DNA of 64,000 bases, taken from Sodalis sp. dw_96. GTDB lineage: Bacteria > Pseudomonadota > Gammaproteobacteria > Enterobacterales > Enterobacteriaceae. The stretch spans positions 62,001 to 126,000 of the forward strand of contig NZ_JAAVUT010000009.1 of the NCBI RefSeq assembly GCF_018449575.1, read 5' to 3'. Under the pieces are notes generated by a model that was not told the DNA's origin, did no database searches, and worked only from the letters and a program-made list of their open reading frames with translations. The position numbers and the translations under genes are program-made. Positions 44,423 to 54,392 of the stretch are shown here, piece after piece. Each line of letters starts with the position of its first letter. The stretch's first letter is position 1.

Positions 44423-45304
44423 CGCATCAAGAATCGCCTCGGTTTCCGCGTCCGGCAGGCCGCGGAAGTCACCGGGGCGAAAATGCATCTGGAAAGCCGC
44501 CACCGCTTTTTGCTGTAATACCGCGGGCATCCCCGGCGTCACGTCATAACCATAGCGGGCCATGCGCTGCAAAATAGCCGCCATCGCCACCCGGTCATGG
44601 GGATCCCTATTCCTCAGGTAGTAGTCCACCCGATTTTGATCCGGCCAGATACCCACTCCCGCCGCCGCCAGTTGGCGCCAGGGGAATAACGGGCCGGGAT
44701 CCTGTTTGCGGCGCCAGGCGATATCGCTGTGTCCCACCACATTTGACGGCAAAATATGATAGCGGTTGATGATATCCCGGCTCAGGGCGATGACCAGCGC
44801 TATCTGGTGGGGAGGATAAGGCGCCGCATCATATCCCGTCGGCGTACGGTGGTAGCCGCCGTTTTCGATTTCAATGCCAATGGAAGTATCGTTAAGATTG
44901 CTGCGCCCGCGCCAGTAACTTTCCCCGGCATGCCAGGCACGGCGCGATTCATCCACCAGTTGCAAAGCGGTGGGGATGCCGGCGGCGTTATCGGGATGAA
45001 GCGGAATCAAATAGTGGGCGCTCACCTGACCGGTGGTAAGCGTTTTCATGGAACCGGTAAAATCTTCCGCGGTATAATGCAGCACCAGAAACTGAACGCG
45101 TTCATCCGCTCCCAGCGCCTTTTGCTCGCTGCTGATATGGTAATAAAGCGGCGCCGCCTTCTCTTTTTCCACCAGAAAATAGCCGATATAACACAAGCAT
45201 AGCACGACAATGAGCCGAAACGCCCAGGTGATTCTTGTTGCCCGCGGTCTGCCGCGGCGTTTTCCCCTATCCAAGCACGTTCTACCTCGTCTAGAAAATC
45301 TCAA
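44384..45304 (-). CDS. amiD: N-acetylmuramoyl-L-alanine amidase AmiD-like
   Basis: The 306-residue zinc amidase of the Amidase_2 family cleaves the bond between muramic acid and L-alanine, including anhydro-muropeptides. Catalytic and zinc residues align: H76 (FLVLHYTAED), E145 (GIEIEN), H192 (VGHSDIA), K200 and D202 (RKQDPGPLFPW); a peptidoglycan-binding helical domain follows. E. coli AmiD is an outer-membrane lipoprotein; here the N-terminus is very basic (about 25 residues) followed by one hydrophobic helix (26-45, AFRLIVVLCLCYIGYFLV) with no lipobox, suggesting an inner-membrane signal anchor. It overlaps ltaE tail to tail. Confidence 0.9.
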   Translation of the reverse strand: MRFSRRGRTCLDRGKRRGRPRATRITWAFRLIVVLCLCYIGYFLVEKEKAAPLYYHISSEQKALGADERVQFLVLHYTAEDFTGSMKTLTTGQVSAHYLIPLHPDNAAGIPTALQLVDESRRAWHAGESYWRGRSNLNDTSIGIEIENGGYHRTPTGYDAAPYPPHQIALVIALSRDIINRYHILPSNVVGHSDIAWRRKQDPGPLFPWRQLAAAGVGIWPDQNRVDYYLRNRDPHDRVAMAAILQRMARYGYDVTPGMPAVLQQKAVAAFQMHFRPGDFRGLPDAETEAILDALLEVDAREGSAG

Positions 45305-45493
45305 TTAAACCGCGGGTATTCTCACCAGGTTATGCCTTGTCCGCAACCGGTTTAAAAGCCGCGTCACGGATAATCTTGAGGTTATGCGGGCCGCGGGGAT
45401 GAACAAAAGTGGCCGTTACGTCACAACTGACTGTTTTTTCATTATACTCAAAGGTAATTTCCCCTCTTTCCTTTGCCATTAACAAGGTCAAAA

Positions 45494-46045
45494 ATGAAAA
45501 AAAGTTTGCTTGTACTCTTCCCCTTGGCGCTGCTGTTAGGCGCCTGTACCCAGGTTGACCCGGCATATAAAGATATCGGCACCCGCAGCGGACCTTGCGC
45601 CGAAGGCGGGCCGGACGACGTGGCGCAGCAATTTTATGACCTTCGCATGAAGCAGGACGTTCAGGGCCGGCCCGACAGTTCTCGGTTGGCGCAATACCGG
45701 CCTTACCTGAGCGACGGGTTGTACCAACTGCTCAGCAATAGCCAGCGGGACAACTACAAGGCGGCCAAATTACCCGCCGGGGATATTTTCAGCAGCAACG
45801 CCGCCGGCCCCACCTCGGCCAGCGTACATAGCGCTTCGCGCATATTGAATACCGATGCAAAGAACATTCCGTTACGGGTGGATATGTCGCGTCAGCAGGG
45901 CGCCAACGGCCAATCGGTCCAATGGCAGGATGAAGTGCTGATGATCCGCGAAGGCCACTGCTGGGCGATGGATGACGTGCGTTATCTTGGTATGCTGTCG
46001 CCGGCGCCGGCCGGTACCCTGCGGGAGACCTTGGAAAAGCGATAA
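45494..46045 (+). CDS. ybjP: lipoprotein YbjP
   Basis: The 183-residue protein has a lipoprotein signal peptide with lipobox LLGAC and lipidated cysteine 18. The mature part contains the conserved GTRSGPCAEGGPDDVAQQFYD and QDEVLMIREGHCWAMDDVRYLG segments of the YbjP family; function unknown. The ATG at 45494 was chosen over an upstream TTG because it gives a proper signal peptide and follows AAGG. It lies upstream of artP as in E. coli, but a repeat array separates them here. Confidence 0.9.
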   Translation: MKKSLLVLFPLALLLGACTQVDPAYKDIGTRSGPCAEGGPDDVAQQFYDLRMKQDVQGRPDSSRLAQYRPYLSDGLYQLLSNSQRDNYKAAKLPAGDIFSSNAAGPTSASVHSASRILNTDAKNIPLRVDMSRQQGANGQSVQWQDEVLMIREGHCWAMDDVRYLGMLSPAPAGTLRETLEKR

Positions 46046-46060
46046 AATGCGGACCTATAA

Positions 46061-46445
46061 ACCTGCGGTCTCCCTTTAACAGGCTCGTTGCACGCTCGGT
46101 GTAAGCGGGCCTACCCTGCTGTGGGGCGCTCGGTCGGGCAGAAAAACCATGCCCGCTTCGACCCCATCAGCATGGTTTCCCTTTAACACGCGCTCTTTTT
46201 AACACGCGCCCACTTTGACAGGCTCGTTGCACGCTCGGTGTAAGCGGGCCTACCCTGCTATGGGGCGCTCGATCGGGCAGAAAAACCATGCCCGCTTCGA
46301 CCCCATCAGCACGGTCTCCCTTTAACACGCGCTCTTTTTGACAGGCTCAGTTTCACCATTGGTGATTGCGGGCCTAGCGTGCCGCTGGCAAATTATTACT
46401 GCCCGCGCCTCGTTGTGGTGCAGGGGTAAGCGGTCCATAGCGGGA
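46061..46445. repeat. tandem inverted-repeat array, second locus (covarying family)
   Basis: A right-end remnant (46061-46104) is followed by two near-identical units at 46105-46243 and 46244-46367 and a degenerate start at 46368-46445. Outer arms in the first unit are ACCCTGCTGTGGGG (46113-46126) and CCCCATCAGCATGGT (46162-46176); the inner stem is CGGGCA/TGCCCG around GAAAAACCA. Unit order (GCGGGCCTA start, outer arm, inner stem, outer arm, TTTAACA linker) is the same as at 19.2-19.5 kb, but both outer arms differ in step. The remainder of the ybjP-artP gap to 46612 holds an AAAACG/CGTTTT inverted repeat near 46475-46498 and the artP promoter. Confidence 0.85.
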
Positions 46446-46612
46446 TAATGAGCTAACAAAGCACATAACCGGCAAAACGCCCCGGACAAAGACGTTTTGT
46501 GCTGTCCATGATATTATTACCCCCCTAAATGTAAATTTTGATCATGGCGGATTGCATCAATCGCCCGTCAACGTTAACATCTGCCGCCTCAATGGCTATT
46601 CAGTTTCAACGC

Positions 46613-47341
46613 ATGAGTATTCAACTAAACCGTATCGACTGTTTTTATGGCGCCTATCAGGCGCTGTTTGATATCACCCTTGAATGCCCGGCCGGGGAAA
46701 CGCTGGTGCTTCTCGGTCCCAGCGGGGCGGGCAAAAGTTCGTTGCTGCGGGTACTTAATCTGCTGGAGATGCCGCGCGCCGGCGAGTTGGCCATTGCCGG
46801 GAATCATTACGATTTCCGGCATCAGCCGGGGGAGAAAGACATACGCGAGTTGCGGCAAAATGTCGGTATGATCTTCCAGCAGTACAATCTCTGGCCCCAT
46901 CTCACGGTGCGACAGAATTTAATCGAGGCCCCCTGCCGGGTGCTCGGCTTGTCGCGGGCGAAAGCCAATGAACGGGCCGATAAGCTGCTGGATCGCCTGC
47001 GTCTGACGGACTTCAGCGATCGCTTTCCGTTGCATTTATCCGGCGGCCAGCAGCAGCGGGTGGCCATCGCCCGCGCCCTGATGATGGAACCGCAGGTATT
47101 GCTGTTCGACGAACCCACCGCGGCGCTGGACCCGGAAATCACCGCGCAAATTGTCAGTATTATCCGTGAGCTGGCGCAAACCGGCATCACGCAGGTCATT
47201 GTAACCCATGAAGTCGAGGTAGCACGTAAGACTGCCAGTCGCATTGTCTATATGGAAAACGGCCGTATTGTGGAACAAGGGGATGCGACGCATTTTGCCA
47301 AGCCACAAACCGAAGCCTTTGCTCATTACTTATCGCATTAA
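46613..47341 (+). CDS. artP: arginine ABC transporter ATP-binding protein ArtP
   Basis: The 242-residue ATPase drives arginine uptake with ArtQ, ArtM and ArtI. Walker [11 protein letters not shown]-loop [11 protein letters not shown], signature LSGGQQQR and Walker [13 protein letters not shown] are present. Three in-frame upstream starts exist; the ATG at 46613 gives [14 protein letters not shown] and the exact E. coli length, though none of the candidates has a strong ribosome site. artI begins 14 bp downstream; artPIQM form one operon. Confidence 0.95.
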   Translation: MSIQLNRIDCFYGAYQALFDITLECPAGETLVLLGPSGAGKSSLLRVLNLLEMPRAGELAIAGNHYDFRHQPGEKDIRELRQNVGMIFQQYNLWPHLTVRQNLIEAPCRVLGLSRAKANERADKLLDRLRLTDFSDRFPLHLSGGQQQRVAIARALMMEPQVLLFDEPTAALDPEITAQIVSIIRELAQTGITQVIVTHEVEVARKTASRIVYMENGRIVEQGDATHFAKPQTEAFAHYLSH

Positions 47342-47355
47342 ATTTTGGACAAAAA

Positions 47356-48087
47356 ATGAAAAAATTAATTATCGCCGCCGTATTGGCCGGCATGACCGCT
47401 TCAGCGGGCGCGGCGCAAACCATTCGTTTCGCCACTGAAGCCTCTTACTCTCCGTTTGAATTTGTCGATGCCAATAATACCATTCAAGGTTTTGATATCG
47501 ATCTGGCCAATGCCCTGTGCAAGGAGATGCAGGCGCAATGCACCTTTACCAATCAGGCTTTTGACAGTTTGATTCCCAGCCTGAAATTCCGCCGTTTCGA
47601 CGCGGTGATTTCCGGGATGGATATCACGCCGGAACGTTTGCAGCAGGTCTCTTTTTCCCAGCCCTATTATGAAAATTCCGCGATTTTCATCGCGCAAAAA
47701 GGCAAGTTTACCGATTTGGCTTCGCTTAAGGGTAAACGCGTAGGTATGCAAAACGGATCCACCCATCAAAAATTCCTGCTGGATAAACATCCGGAAATTA
47801 CCGCGGTACCTTATGACAGCTACCAGAACGCCGTGCTTGATCTGAAGAATGGTCGTTTGGACGCGGTATTCGGCGACAGCGCGGTGGTCAACGAGTGGCT
47901 GACGAAAGATGCCGACCTGGCTACCGTGGGGGATAAGATTACCGACAAAGCCTATTTCGGCACCGGGCTGGGTATCGCGGTGCGTCAGAACAACACCGCC
48001 TTGGTGGATCAATTCAACACCGCGCTGAACAAAGTCAGGCAGAACGGAACTTACCAGACCATCTACCAGAAATGGTTCAAAAAGTAA
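47356..48087 (+). CDS. artI: arginine-binding periplasmic protein ArtI
   Basis: The 243-residue class II solute-binding protein has a 19-residue signal peptide ending GAA-QTIRFATEAS. The FATEASYSPFEFVDANN start and GFDIDLANALCKEM block form the amino acid site. It is closer to ArtI than to ArtJ; the separate artJ gene that follows artM in K-12 is absent, so this is the only visible binding protein for ArtQMP here. Confidence 0.95.
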   Translation: MKKLIIAAVLAGMTASAGAAQTIRFATEASYSPFEFVDANNTIQGFDIDLANALCKEMQAQCTFTNQAFDSLIPSLKFRRFDAVISGMDITPERLQQVSFSQPYYENSAIFIAQKGKFTDLASLKGKRVGMQNGSTHQKFLLDKHPEITAVPYDSYQNAVLDLKNGRLDAVFGDSAVVNEWLTKDADLATVGDKITDKAYFGTGLGIAVRQNNTALVDQFNTALNKVRQNGTYQTIYQKWFKK

Positions 48088-48096
48088 TCCGCCTTC

Positions 48097-48810
48097 ATGA
48101 ATGAACTTCATCCTATCGCCAGCGCCGCCGGGACAACCCTCGGGCTGGCTTTATGCGCGCTGGTTGTCGGCCTGGTGCTGGCGATGTGTTTTGCCGCCTG
48201 GGAATCCGCGCGCTGGAAATGGCTTGGACTGCTGGGCACCGGCGTGGTCACGGTGCTGCGCGGCCTGCCGGAAATATTGGTGGTGCTGTTTATCTATTTC
48301 GGCGCCTCGCAATTGCTGTTGACGCTGTCGGACGGTTTCACCCTGACTATGGTTGGCTATCATCTGCCCCTGAGCCTGCCGGCGGACCTGAACATCAGTC
48401 CCTTTATCTGCGGTGTGCTGGCCCTGGCGCTGCTTTATGCCTCTTACGCTTCGCAAACCCTGCGCGGCGCGATTAAAGCTATTCCCCAGGGACAATGGGA
48501 ATCCGGGCAGGCATTGGGTATGAAAACCAGCGCCGTTTTTTTCCGGCTGATTCTGCCGCAAATGTGGCGTCATGCGTTACCGGGCTTAGGCAATCAGTGG
48601 CTGGTGCTGCTGAAGGATACCGCCCTGGTCTCGCTGATAAGCGTCAATGATCTTATGCTGCAAACCAAAAGCATCGTTAATTTTACCCAGCAACCGTTTA
48701 CCTGGTATTTGATTGCCGCGTCGGTGTACCTGGCGATTACCCTGTTGAGCCAGGTTATTCTCCGTGCCATTGAGCGCCGGTCGACGCGTTTTGAAACGAG
48801 GGCTTCGTGA
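48097..48810 (+). CDS. artQ: arginine ABC transporter permease ArtQ
   Basis: The 237-residue inner-membrane permease has about five helices and the EAA-like loop [28 protein letters not shown] that contacts ArtP. It begins 9 bp after artI and its stop overlaps the artM start (TGATG), so translation is coupled. Confidence 0.95.
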   Translation: MNELHPIASAAGTTLGLALCALVVGLVLAMCFAAWESARWKWLGLLGTGVVTVLRGLPEILVVLFIYFGASQLLLTLSDGFTLTMVGYHLPLSLPADLNISPFICGVLALALLYASYASQTLRGAIKAIPQGQWESGQALGMKTSAVFFRLILPQMWRHALPGLGNQWLVLLKDTALVSLISVNDLMLQTKSIVNFTQQPFTWYLIAASVYLAITLLSQVILRAIERRSTRFETRAS

Positions 48811-49478
48811 TGATGGCTTACCTGCCGGAGTTGATGAAAGGATTGCCCGTCAGTCTTACGCTGACCCTGTGCGCCATCCTGATCGCCCTGTTTCTGGCGC
48901 TGCTGTTTACGGTGATTGTGAACTTGAAACTCCCGGTGCTGACGCCGCTGGTGAAAATCTACATCACCTTGTTTACCGGCACCCCGCTGCTGGTACAGAT
49001 ATTCTTGATTTATTACGGTCCGGGGCAATTTGCCGCATTGCGCGCCATACCCTGGTTATGGGCGCTGGTGTCCCAACCCTGGCTGTGCGCCATGACCGCG
49101 TTGGCATTGAACAGCGCGGCCTACAGCACCCAGCTGTTTTGCGGGGCCATGCGCGCCATTCCGTCCGGCCAGTGGCAATCCTGCTCGGCGCTGGGGATGA
49201 GCCGCGCCCAGTCACTGCGGCTGTTGATGCCGTACGCCATTAAACGCGCCCTCTCCTCCTACTCCAATGAAGTGGTGCTGGTGTTTAAAAGCACATCGCT
49301 GGCCTATACCATCACGCTAATGGATGTGATGGGACACGGGCAGCTGATGTACGGCAGGACTTATGACGTCATGGTTTTCGGCGCCGCCGGAATTATTTAT
49401 CTGTGCGTCAATGGCGTGTTGACGCTGCTGATGCGCCTGGTGGAGTATCGTGCGCTGCGGTTCGAACGGCGCAACTAA
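48810..49478 (+). CDS. artM: arginine ABC transporter permease ArtM
   Basis: The 222-residue permease forms a heterodimer with ArtQ. Motifs: [21 protein letters not shown] and the EAA-like [22 protein letters not shown]. The ATG at 48810 was chosen since it overlaps the artQ stop and gives [12 protein letters not shown] with the E. coli length. It ends convergent with rlmC, overlapping by 4 bp. Confidence 0.95.
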   Translation: MMAYLPELMKGLPVSLTLTLCAILIALFLALLFTVIVNLKLPVLTPLVKIYITLFTGTPLLVQIFLIYYGPGQFAALRAIPWLWALVSQPWLCAMTALALNSAAYSTQLFCGAMRAIPSGQWQSCSALGMSRAQSLRLLMPYAIKRALSSYSNEVVLVFKSTSLAYTITLMDVMGHGQLMYGRTYDVMVFGAAGIIYLCVNGVLTLLMRLVEYRALRFERRN

Positions 49479-50602
49479 TTCCGCCGTTTGAGCAATACCA
49501 GCGTCTCGTAATGGGCGGTGTGCGGGAACATATCGAATAACTGCGCGGTGACAAGCCGGTATGACGGCAGCGCCTGCAAATCTTTCACCAGACTCTCCGC
49601 CTGGCAGCTGGAATACAAGATCCAGGGGGTTGCCATGCGGTCCAGATATTCGCACAATTCGGCGCCGATGCCGCGCCGCGGCGGATTCACCAGCACCAGG
49701 TCCGGCGTCTCATGCCCCAAGGCGAAGCGGGTGGAGTCCAGCGCCTGGAAATCAACCAGGCGCAACCCCAGCGCTTCGGCGGACTGCCGGGCGCTGGCGA
49801 TGGCCTCGGCGCTGATTTCAATGCCGGTCAGGCGCATTTCCGCCGTCGTGCAATGCAAGCCAAACCCCCCCACCCCGCAAAACAGATCCCACAGGCTGGT
49901 GATATTCAGCGCCGCCACCCACTCCCGGGCCGTCGCATACAAACGGGCGGCAATAGCCGGATTGGTCTGGAAAAAGCTGCGGGGACGGATAAACAGCGGG
50001 ATGTCATTGAGACGCTCCTCCAGAGCGGCTTGCCGGGTGAGCACGATTTCAGTGTCGCCCTCCAGAATCGCCATATGCACCGGCTGGATGTTCACGGAAA
50101 TGACTTTGAGCCGGGGCAGTTGCGCCTGCAGCCAGGGCAACGCCGCTTTTAGCGCCGCCAGCTTGGTCTCGGAACGCAGCACGAAACGCAGCATCAAATC
50201 GCCGCTGTGGCTGCTGGCGGTAAGCAGCAAAAACTTCAGCTCACCCCGCCTGCGGGCCACACTGTAGGGCGTCAGGCCGGCGCGGCCGATAAAGACTTTC
50301 AGTGCTGAGAACACCGGGGCAAAATCGGCGGGGTACAGCGGGCAATCGCACAGATCAACCGGATCGCCACCTTGGGGCAATATGCCCAGCAGCGGCCGTT
50401 CAACGCTGCCTCCCACCACCATTTTGGCTTTATAACGAAAGGCCGATTGCGGCGAAGCCACCGGCGCCATCCATTGCTCTACCTTCAAGGGAGACAGGAG
50501 TTCGGTGAGACGCGTCTGCTTCTCCGCCAATTGCTGCGGATAAGGCATCCCCAGCCACTGGCAGGAATGACAACGGTCGGCGTTAAATAATTCGCAGTGC
50601 AT
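49475..50602 (-). CDS. rlmC: 23S rRNA (uracil(747)-C(5))-methyltransferase RlmC
   Basis: The 375-residue SAM-dependent enzyme makes m5U747 in 23S rRNA. An N-terminal cysteine cluster ([16 protein letters not shown], plus CDCPLY) binds a [4Fe-4S] centre; the SAM motif is [21 protein letters not shown] and the catalytic cysteine in YSSCQAES follow. The ATG at 50602 reproduces the E. coli length; an upstream GTG at 50641 would add 13 non-conserved residues. The adjacent artJ of K-12 is missing. Confidence 0.96.
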   Translation of the reverse strand: MHCELFNADRCHSCQWLGMPYPQQLAEKQTRLTELLSPLKVEQWMAPVASPQSAFRYKAKMVVGGSVERPLLGILPQGGDPVDLCDCPLYPADFAPVFSALKVFIGRAGLTPYSVARRRGELKFLLLTASSHSGDLMLRFVLRSETKLAALKAALPWLQAQLPRLKVISVNIQPVHMAILEGDTEIVLTRQAALEERLNDIPLFIRPRSFFQTNPAIAARLYATAREWVAALNITSLWDLFCGVGGFGLHCTTAEMRLTGIEISAEAIASARQSAEALGLRLVDFQALDSTRFALGHETPDLVLVNPPRRGIGAELCEYLDRMATPWILYSSCQAESLVKDLQALPSYRLVTAQLFDMFPHTAHYETLVLLKRRN

Positions 50603-50657
50603 GGGCAGACAGGAAAGCGAAATGGGCGCGCATTGTATCACCGCCGGGGCAAAAAAA

Positions 50658-51143
50658 TCATCGTTTGCCGGTAAAAAAACCTCGGCTGGTTAACGGCACG
50701 AACAATAATCCCACCACTAGCACATCGGGTAATTTATGCATTGACAGCTGATAGAGGATTTCTGCGGCACTGTCCCCCGCCAGCGCGAACATCTCGGGAT
50801 AAAAACCCCGCCAGGTGGCGATGAACAGATAACCGGCACTGGTGAGCTGACAGCCCAGAAAGCACCAGCGTGCCCAGGAGCGCCCCCTCAGCAGTGCGAA
50901 TCCGCAGCGCAACTCCAGAGACAATATCGCCAGGGCGGCCAGAAACAACAGCGTCAAATCCCAGGAACCGCTGCTGGTGCTGATAAAACTCCGCATCCCC
51001 TCCAAGCCCAGATTACCCGCCAGCATCACCATCCCCACACAGCGGGTGGCGATAATGGCCGTAGCGGCGGATACCACCGCCACCGGGGCATGGCCGGACC
51101 CGCGCGGCTGGTCCGTAAAACGGTTTCTAAAGATCTCCGACAT
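50658..51143 (-). CDS. ybjO: inner membrane protein YbjO
   Basis: The 161-residue protein has about four hydrophobic helices and family features such as [30 protein letters not shown] and the C-terminal [21 protein letters not shown]. Function is unknown. The ATG at 51143 with GGAGAAAG upstream fits E. coli YbjO (162). It lies between potI and rlmC as in K-12. Confidence 0.88.
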   Translation of the reverse strand: MSEIFRNRFTDQPRGSGHAPVAVVSAATAIIATRCVGMVMLAGNLGLEGMRSFISTSSGSWDLTLLFLAALAILSLELRCGFALLRGRSWARWCFLGCQLTSAGYLFIATWRGFYPEMFALAGDSAAEILYQLSMHKLPDVLVVGLLFVPLTSRGFFTGKR

Positions 51144-51245
51144 GGTCTTTCTCCGTGCAGATGAGGCCATACAGGTGCGGCGCACGAACCAAGGCTAGCA
51201 GTTTTAACCACATTCAGCTAGAGGCCGCCCGCTGCTGGGCCAGCC

Positions 51246-51308
51246 TTACCCGTCCTACTTCAAGTTGCAGGTGCGTTGGCCTTCCTGACGCGAATTATGT
51301 AGGGTATA
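51246..51308. repeat. short ERIC-type palindrome
   Basis: A 63-bp element reads TTACCCGTCCTACTTCAAG ... GCGAATTATGTAGGGTATA with only ERIC terminal arms; the right arm has lost part of the TGCAAC segment. It sits directly after potI (stop at 51317) and before ybjO, at the end of the pot operon. Confidence 0.7.
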
Positions 51309-51316
51309 TATCCTAA

Positions 51317-52162
51317 TCAACCGCGGACCGCCCGCTGCCGGTCCAACCGGCGCTGTTTGTCCGAGCGCGCCATCAGCCACCAGGCAATCAGACCGATAAT
51401 GCCCACCACGCCCAGAATAATGGTGGCCAGGGCGTTGATCTCCGGATTGACGCCCATCCGCACGCTGGAAAACACCAGCATCGGCAAGGTGGTGGAGCCC
51501 GGACCGGCGACAAAACTGGCAATGACCAAATCATCCAGCGACAGGGTAAACGCCAGCAGCCAACCGGAAATAATCGCTGGGGCAATCATCGGCAGCGTAA
51601 TGATAAAAAATACTTTTATCGGCGTGGCGCCTAAATCCAGCGCGGCTTCCTCGATGGATTGGTCCAGTTCCCGCAGCCGGGAGTTAACCACCACCGCGAC
51701 ATAGGCGGTGCAAAAGGTCACATGGGCCAGCCAGATGGTAAACATGCCCCGCTCCGCCGGCCAGCCGATGGCATGGCCCATTGCCACAAACAGCAATAAC
51801 AGCGAAAGCCCGGTTATCACGTCCGGCATCACCAGAGGCGCGGTAAGCATAAAGGCAAAGGTATCGGAACCGCGAAACCGGCCGAAGCGGACAATCACCA
51901 CCGCCGCCAGCGTGCCGAGAATAACCGCCATGGTAGCGGTGGCCGCCGCCAGGGTCAGGCTGAGGGTGACCGCGCTTATCATGGCGTCGTCGCGCATCAA
52001 CACCCCGTACCATTGAGTCGACCAGCCGGCCCAGACGGTCACCAGCTTTGAACTGTTGAACGAATAAATCACCAGCATCAGCATCGGGGCGTACAAAAAC
52101 GTAAAGCCCAAGATGAGGATTACAATACGCCAGGGGGAACGCACTACCGGCAGAGTATTCAC
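51317..52162 (-). CDS. potI: putrescine ABC transporter permease PotI
   Basis: The 281-residue permease has six helices and the EAA loop EEAALDLGATPIKVFFIITLP. With PotH it forms the membrane channel for putrescine. The start is GTG, overlapping the potH stop as GTGA, so translation is coupled. Length equals E. coli PotI. Confidence 0.97.
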   Translation of the reverse strand: MNTLPVVRSPWRIVILILGFTFLYAPMLMLVIYSFNSSKLVTVWAGWSTQWYGVLMRDDAMISAVTLSLTLAAATATMAVILGTLAAVVIVRFGRFRGSDTFAFMLTAPLVMPDVITGLSLLLLFVAMGHAIGWPAERGMFTIWLAHVTFCTAYVAVVVNSRLRELDQSIEEAALDLGATPIKVFFIITLPMIAPAIISGWLLAFTLSLDDLVIASFVAGPGSTTLPMLVFSSVRMGVNPEINALATIILGVVGIIGLIAWWLMARSDKQRRLDRQRAVRG

Positions 52163-53121
52163 GCGTGTTCCCCCAGGGCCTTGTTCTGATGTTTATGGAA
52201 CCACATAATCGGCACGATGAGCAGCACCAGCATGACCACCGCCACCGCGGACGCCACAGGCCAGTCGCGGTTATTGAAGAACTCCTGCCACAAGATCCGA
52301 CCGATCATGATACTGTCCGGCCCGCCGAGCAATTCGGGGATGACATACTCACCCACCGCCGGAATAAATACCAGCATCGAACCGGCGATGATTCCGCCCT
52401 TGGTCAAGGGGACAATCACCTGAAAGAAGGTCTTCAGCGGCCGCGCACCCAGATCCAGCGAGGCCTCCACCAGGGAATAATCCAGGCGGGTCAAGGCGGT
52501 GTAAATCGGCAATATCATGAACGGCAGGTAGGCGTAAACCACGCCAATATACACCGCCAGATTGGTATGGAGGATCACCAGCGGCTGATCGATAACCCCG
52601 AGCCACATCAGAAAATTATTCAGCACGCCATTGTTTTTCAATATCCCCATCCAGGCATAGACTCGAATCAAAAATGAGGTCCATGACGGCAGGATGACCA
52701 GCAGCAGCAAAATATTGCGGGTGGAAGGCTTGCTGTGCGCCACCGCCCAGGCCATGGGATAACCTATCAGCAGGCAGAAAAACGTGGAGATGGCCGCCAC
52801 CTGCAATGACTGCAAATACGCTTCGATATAGAGCGGGTCGTCCAGCAGCTGCATGAAATTCGCCAGGTTCAGCGAGATATCCAGCTTGCCTTCCACCCAG
52901 GTGACCAGACTGGTATAGGGGGGAATCGCCCGGGCCATATCCGCCAGGCTGATTTTAAAGACAATGAGAAACGGCAGCATAAACAGCAGCAGCAGCCAGA
53001 GGTAGGGCAAAAATATCACCCCCTTGCGGCCGTGTCTCATCTGCAGCCGCGTTAAGTAGCCGGGGGTATCCATCGGTCCCGGCTTAGAACGGGGCGGTGT
53101 TTTTTCAACCGGAACAGACAT
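52159..53121 (-). CDS. potH: putrescine ABC transporter permease PotH
   Basis: The 320-residue permease has six helices preceded by a basic N-terminal tail of about 30 residues, and the EAA loop VEASLDLGARPLKTFFQVIV. It starts 16 bp after potG and overlaps potI. Close to E. coli PotH (317). Confidence 0.97.
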   Translation of the reverse strand: MSVPVEKTPPRSKPGPMDTPGYLTRLQMRHGRKGVIFLPYLWLLLLFMLPFLIVFKISLADMARAIPPYTSLVTWVEGKLDISLNLANFMQLLDDPLYIEAYLQSLQVAAISTFFCLLIGYPMAWAVAHSKPSTRNILLLLVILPSWTSFLIRVYAWMGILKNNGVLNNFLMWLGVIDQPLVILHTNLAVYIGVVYAYLPFMILPIYTALTRLDYSLVEASLDLGARPLKTFFQVIVPLTKGGIIAGSMLVFIPAVGEYVIPELLGGPDSIMIGRILWQEFFNNRDWPVASAVAVVMLVLLIVPIMWFHKHQNKALGEHA

Positions 53122-53136
53122 GTTTTCCCCCTTGGA

Positions 53137-54276
53137 CTATACCGTCAGCACGACGCAACTGTCCGCATCCCAGCAGAGACGGACCTCGTCGCCCCAGGTG
53201 GGCGCCCCTTTACGGAAACGATGGGCATTTTGCAATTGGGCGCTGATTATCTGGCCGCTCTGCAACCGCACATGGTAAATGGACAAATCACCAAGATAGG
53301 CGATATTCACCACCTCCCCCACGGCAAAATTGAACCCATCCGCCGGCACTTCGTCGCACAGCATGATCTTTTCCGGCCGCAGCGCCACGTGTACCGGCAC
53401 CGCGTCCATCACCGACACATCGGTGTTCACCTGCAGCGGATGCACCAAAGCCGGGCTTTGCAATATCAGCGACTCGCTGCGGCGCTCTTTAAGCAAGCCG
53501 TCGAACATGTTCACCGAACCGATAAATTCGGCGCTGAAACAGCTGTTGGGGTGCTCATAGATCTCTTCCGGCTCGCCAATCTGGACGAATTTGCCTCGAT
53601 TCATGATGGCAATCCGCCCCGCCATGGTCATGGCCTCCTCCTGATCGTGAGTCACCATGACACAGGTGACGCCGACCCGTTCGAGGATATCCACTACTTC
53701 AAGCTGCATTCGATCCCGCAGCTTTTTGTCCAGTGCCCCCATGGGTTCATCCAGCAGCAGCAGTTTGGGTCGTTTGGCCAGACTGCGGGCCAGCGCCACC
53801 CTCTGCCGCTGACCGCCGGAAAGCTGGTGAGGTTTGCGGGAGACAAACTCCTGCATATGCACCATGGCGAGCATCTCTTCCACCCGCTGCTTGATCTCCC
53901 CTCGGGGCAGCTTGTCCTGCTTCAACCCGAAGGCGATATTTTGTTCCACCGTCATATGAGGAAAAAGCGCATAGGACTGGAACATCATATTGATCGGCCG
54001 CTGATAAGGCGGCATGTGGGAGAGATCCTGGCCGTCCAGTACAATTTGCCCGTGGGTGGGCTGTTCGAAACCCGCCAGCATCCGCAACAGGGTGGATTTT
54101 CCACAGCCGGACGCCCCCAGCAGAGCAAACATTTCTCCTTTGAAAATGGTCAAACTGACGTCATCCACCGCGAGTTGCCCGTCAAAAGCCTTGCTCAAAT
54201 TGCGGATTTCCAGCAACGGGGTAACCATTTTCAGAGTTTTGGGCTGTGGGCGGGGTGTTGCATCGTTAACTGACAT
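53137..54276 (-). CDS. potG: putrescine ABC transporter ATP-binding protein PotG
   Basis: The 379-residue ATPase has Walker A GASGCGKST, signature LSGGQRQRV, Walker B LLLLDEPMGALD and a C-terminal TOBE-type regulatory domain (about residues 290-375). The ATG at 54276 with GGAG upstream gives the E. coli-like start MSVNDATPRPQ; a longer frame begins at 54291. A hairpin lies between potF and this gene. Confidence 0.97.
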   Translation of the reverse strand: MSVNDATPRPQPKTLKMVTPLLEIRNLSKAFDGQLAVDDVSLTIFKGEMFALLGASGCGKSTLLRMLAGFEQPTHGQIVLDGQDLSHMPPYQRPINMMFQSYALFPHMTVEQNIAFGLKQDKLPRGEIKQRVEEMLAMVHMQEFVSRKPHQLSGGQRQRVALARSLAKRPKLLLLDEPMGALDKKLRDRMQLEVVDILERVGVTCVMVTHDQEEAMTMAGRIAIMNRGKFVQIGEPEEIYEHPNSCFSAEFIGSVNMFDGLLKERRSESLILQSPALVHPLQVNTDVSVMDAVPVHVALRPEKIMLCDEVPADGFNFAVGEVVNIAYLGDLSIYHVRLQSGQIISAQLQNAHRFRKGAPTWGDEVRLCWDADSCVVLTV

Positions 54277-54336
54277 GGCTCTCCGGAACAAAAGGAACCG
54301 GCGAGGCGCAGTTGGCTTGCCGTCCCTAAAAGCATA

Positions 54337-54361
54337 ACAGGCGGGAGATTAAGCCGCCTGT
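54337..54361 (-). other. intercistronic hairpin potF-potG
   Basis: ACAGGCGG (54337-54344) and CCGCCTGT (54354-54361) form a perfect 8-bp stem with a 9-base loop, 32 bp after the potF stop. No T-run follows. Such hairpins between a binding-protein gene and its transporter genes often stabilise the upstream mRNA and lower downstream expression; that role is inferred. Confidence 0.55.
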
Positions 54362-54392
54362 GAGTGAGATCAACATCTTATGAAGCCCGGAA

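Noticed and set aside
46520-46612. possible ARG boxes before artP
   Set aside because: A TGTAAATTTTGATCA stretch near 46530 is A+T-rich but does not fit the TGAAT-N4-ATTCA pattern well enough to call.
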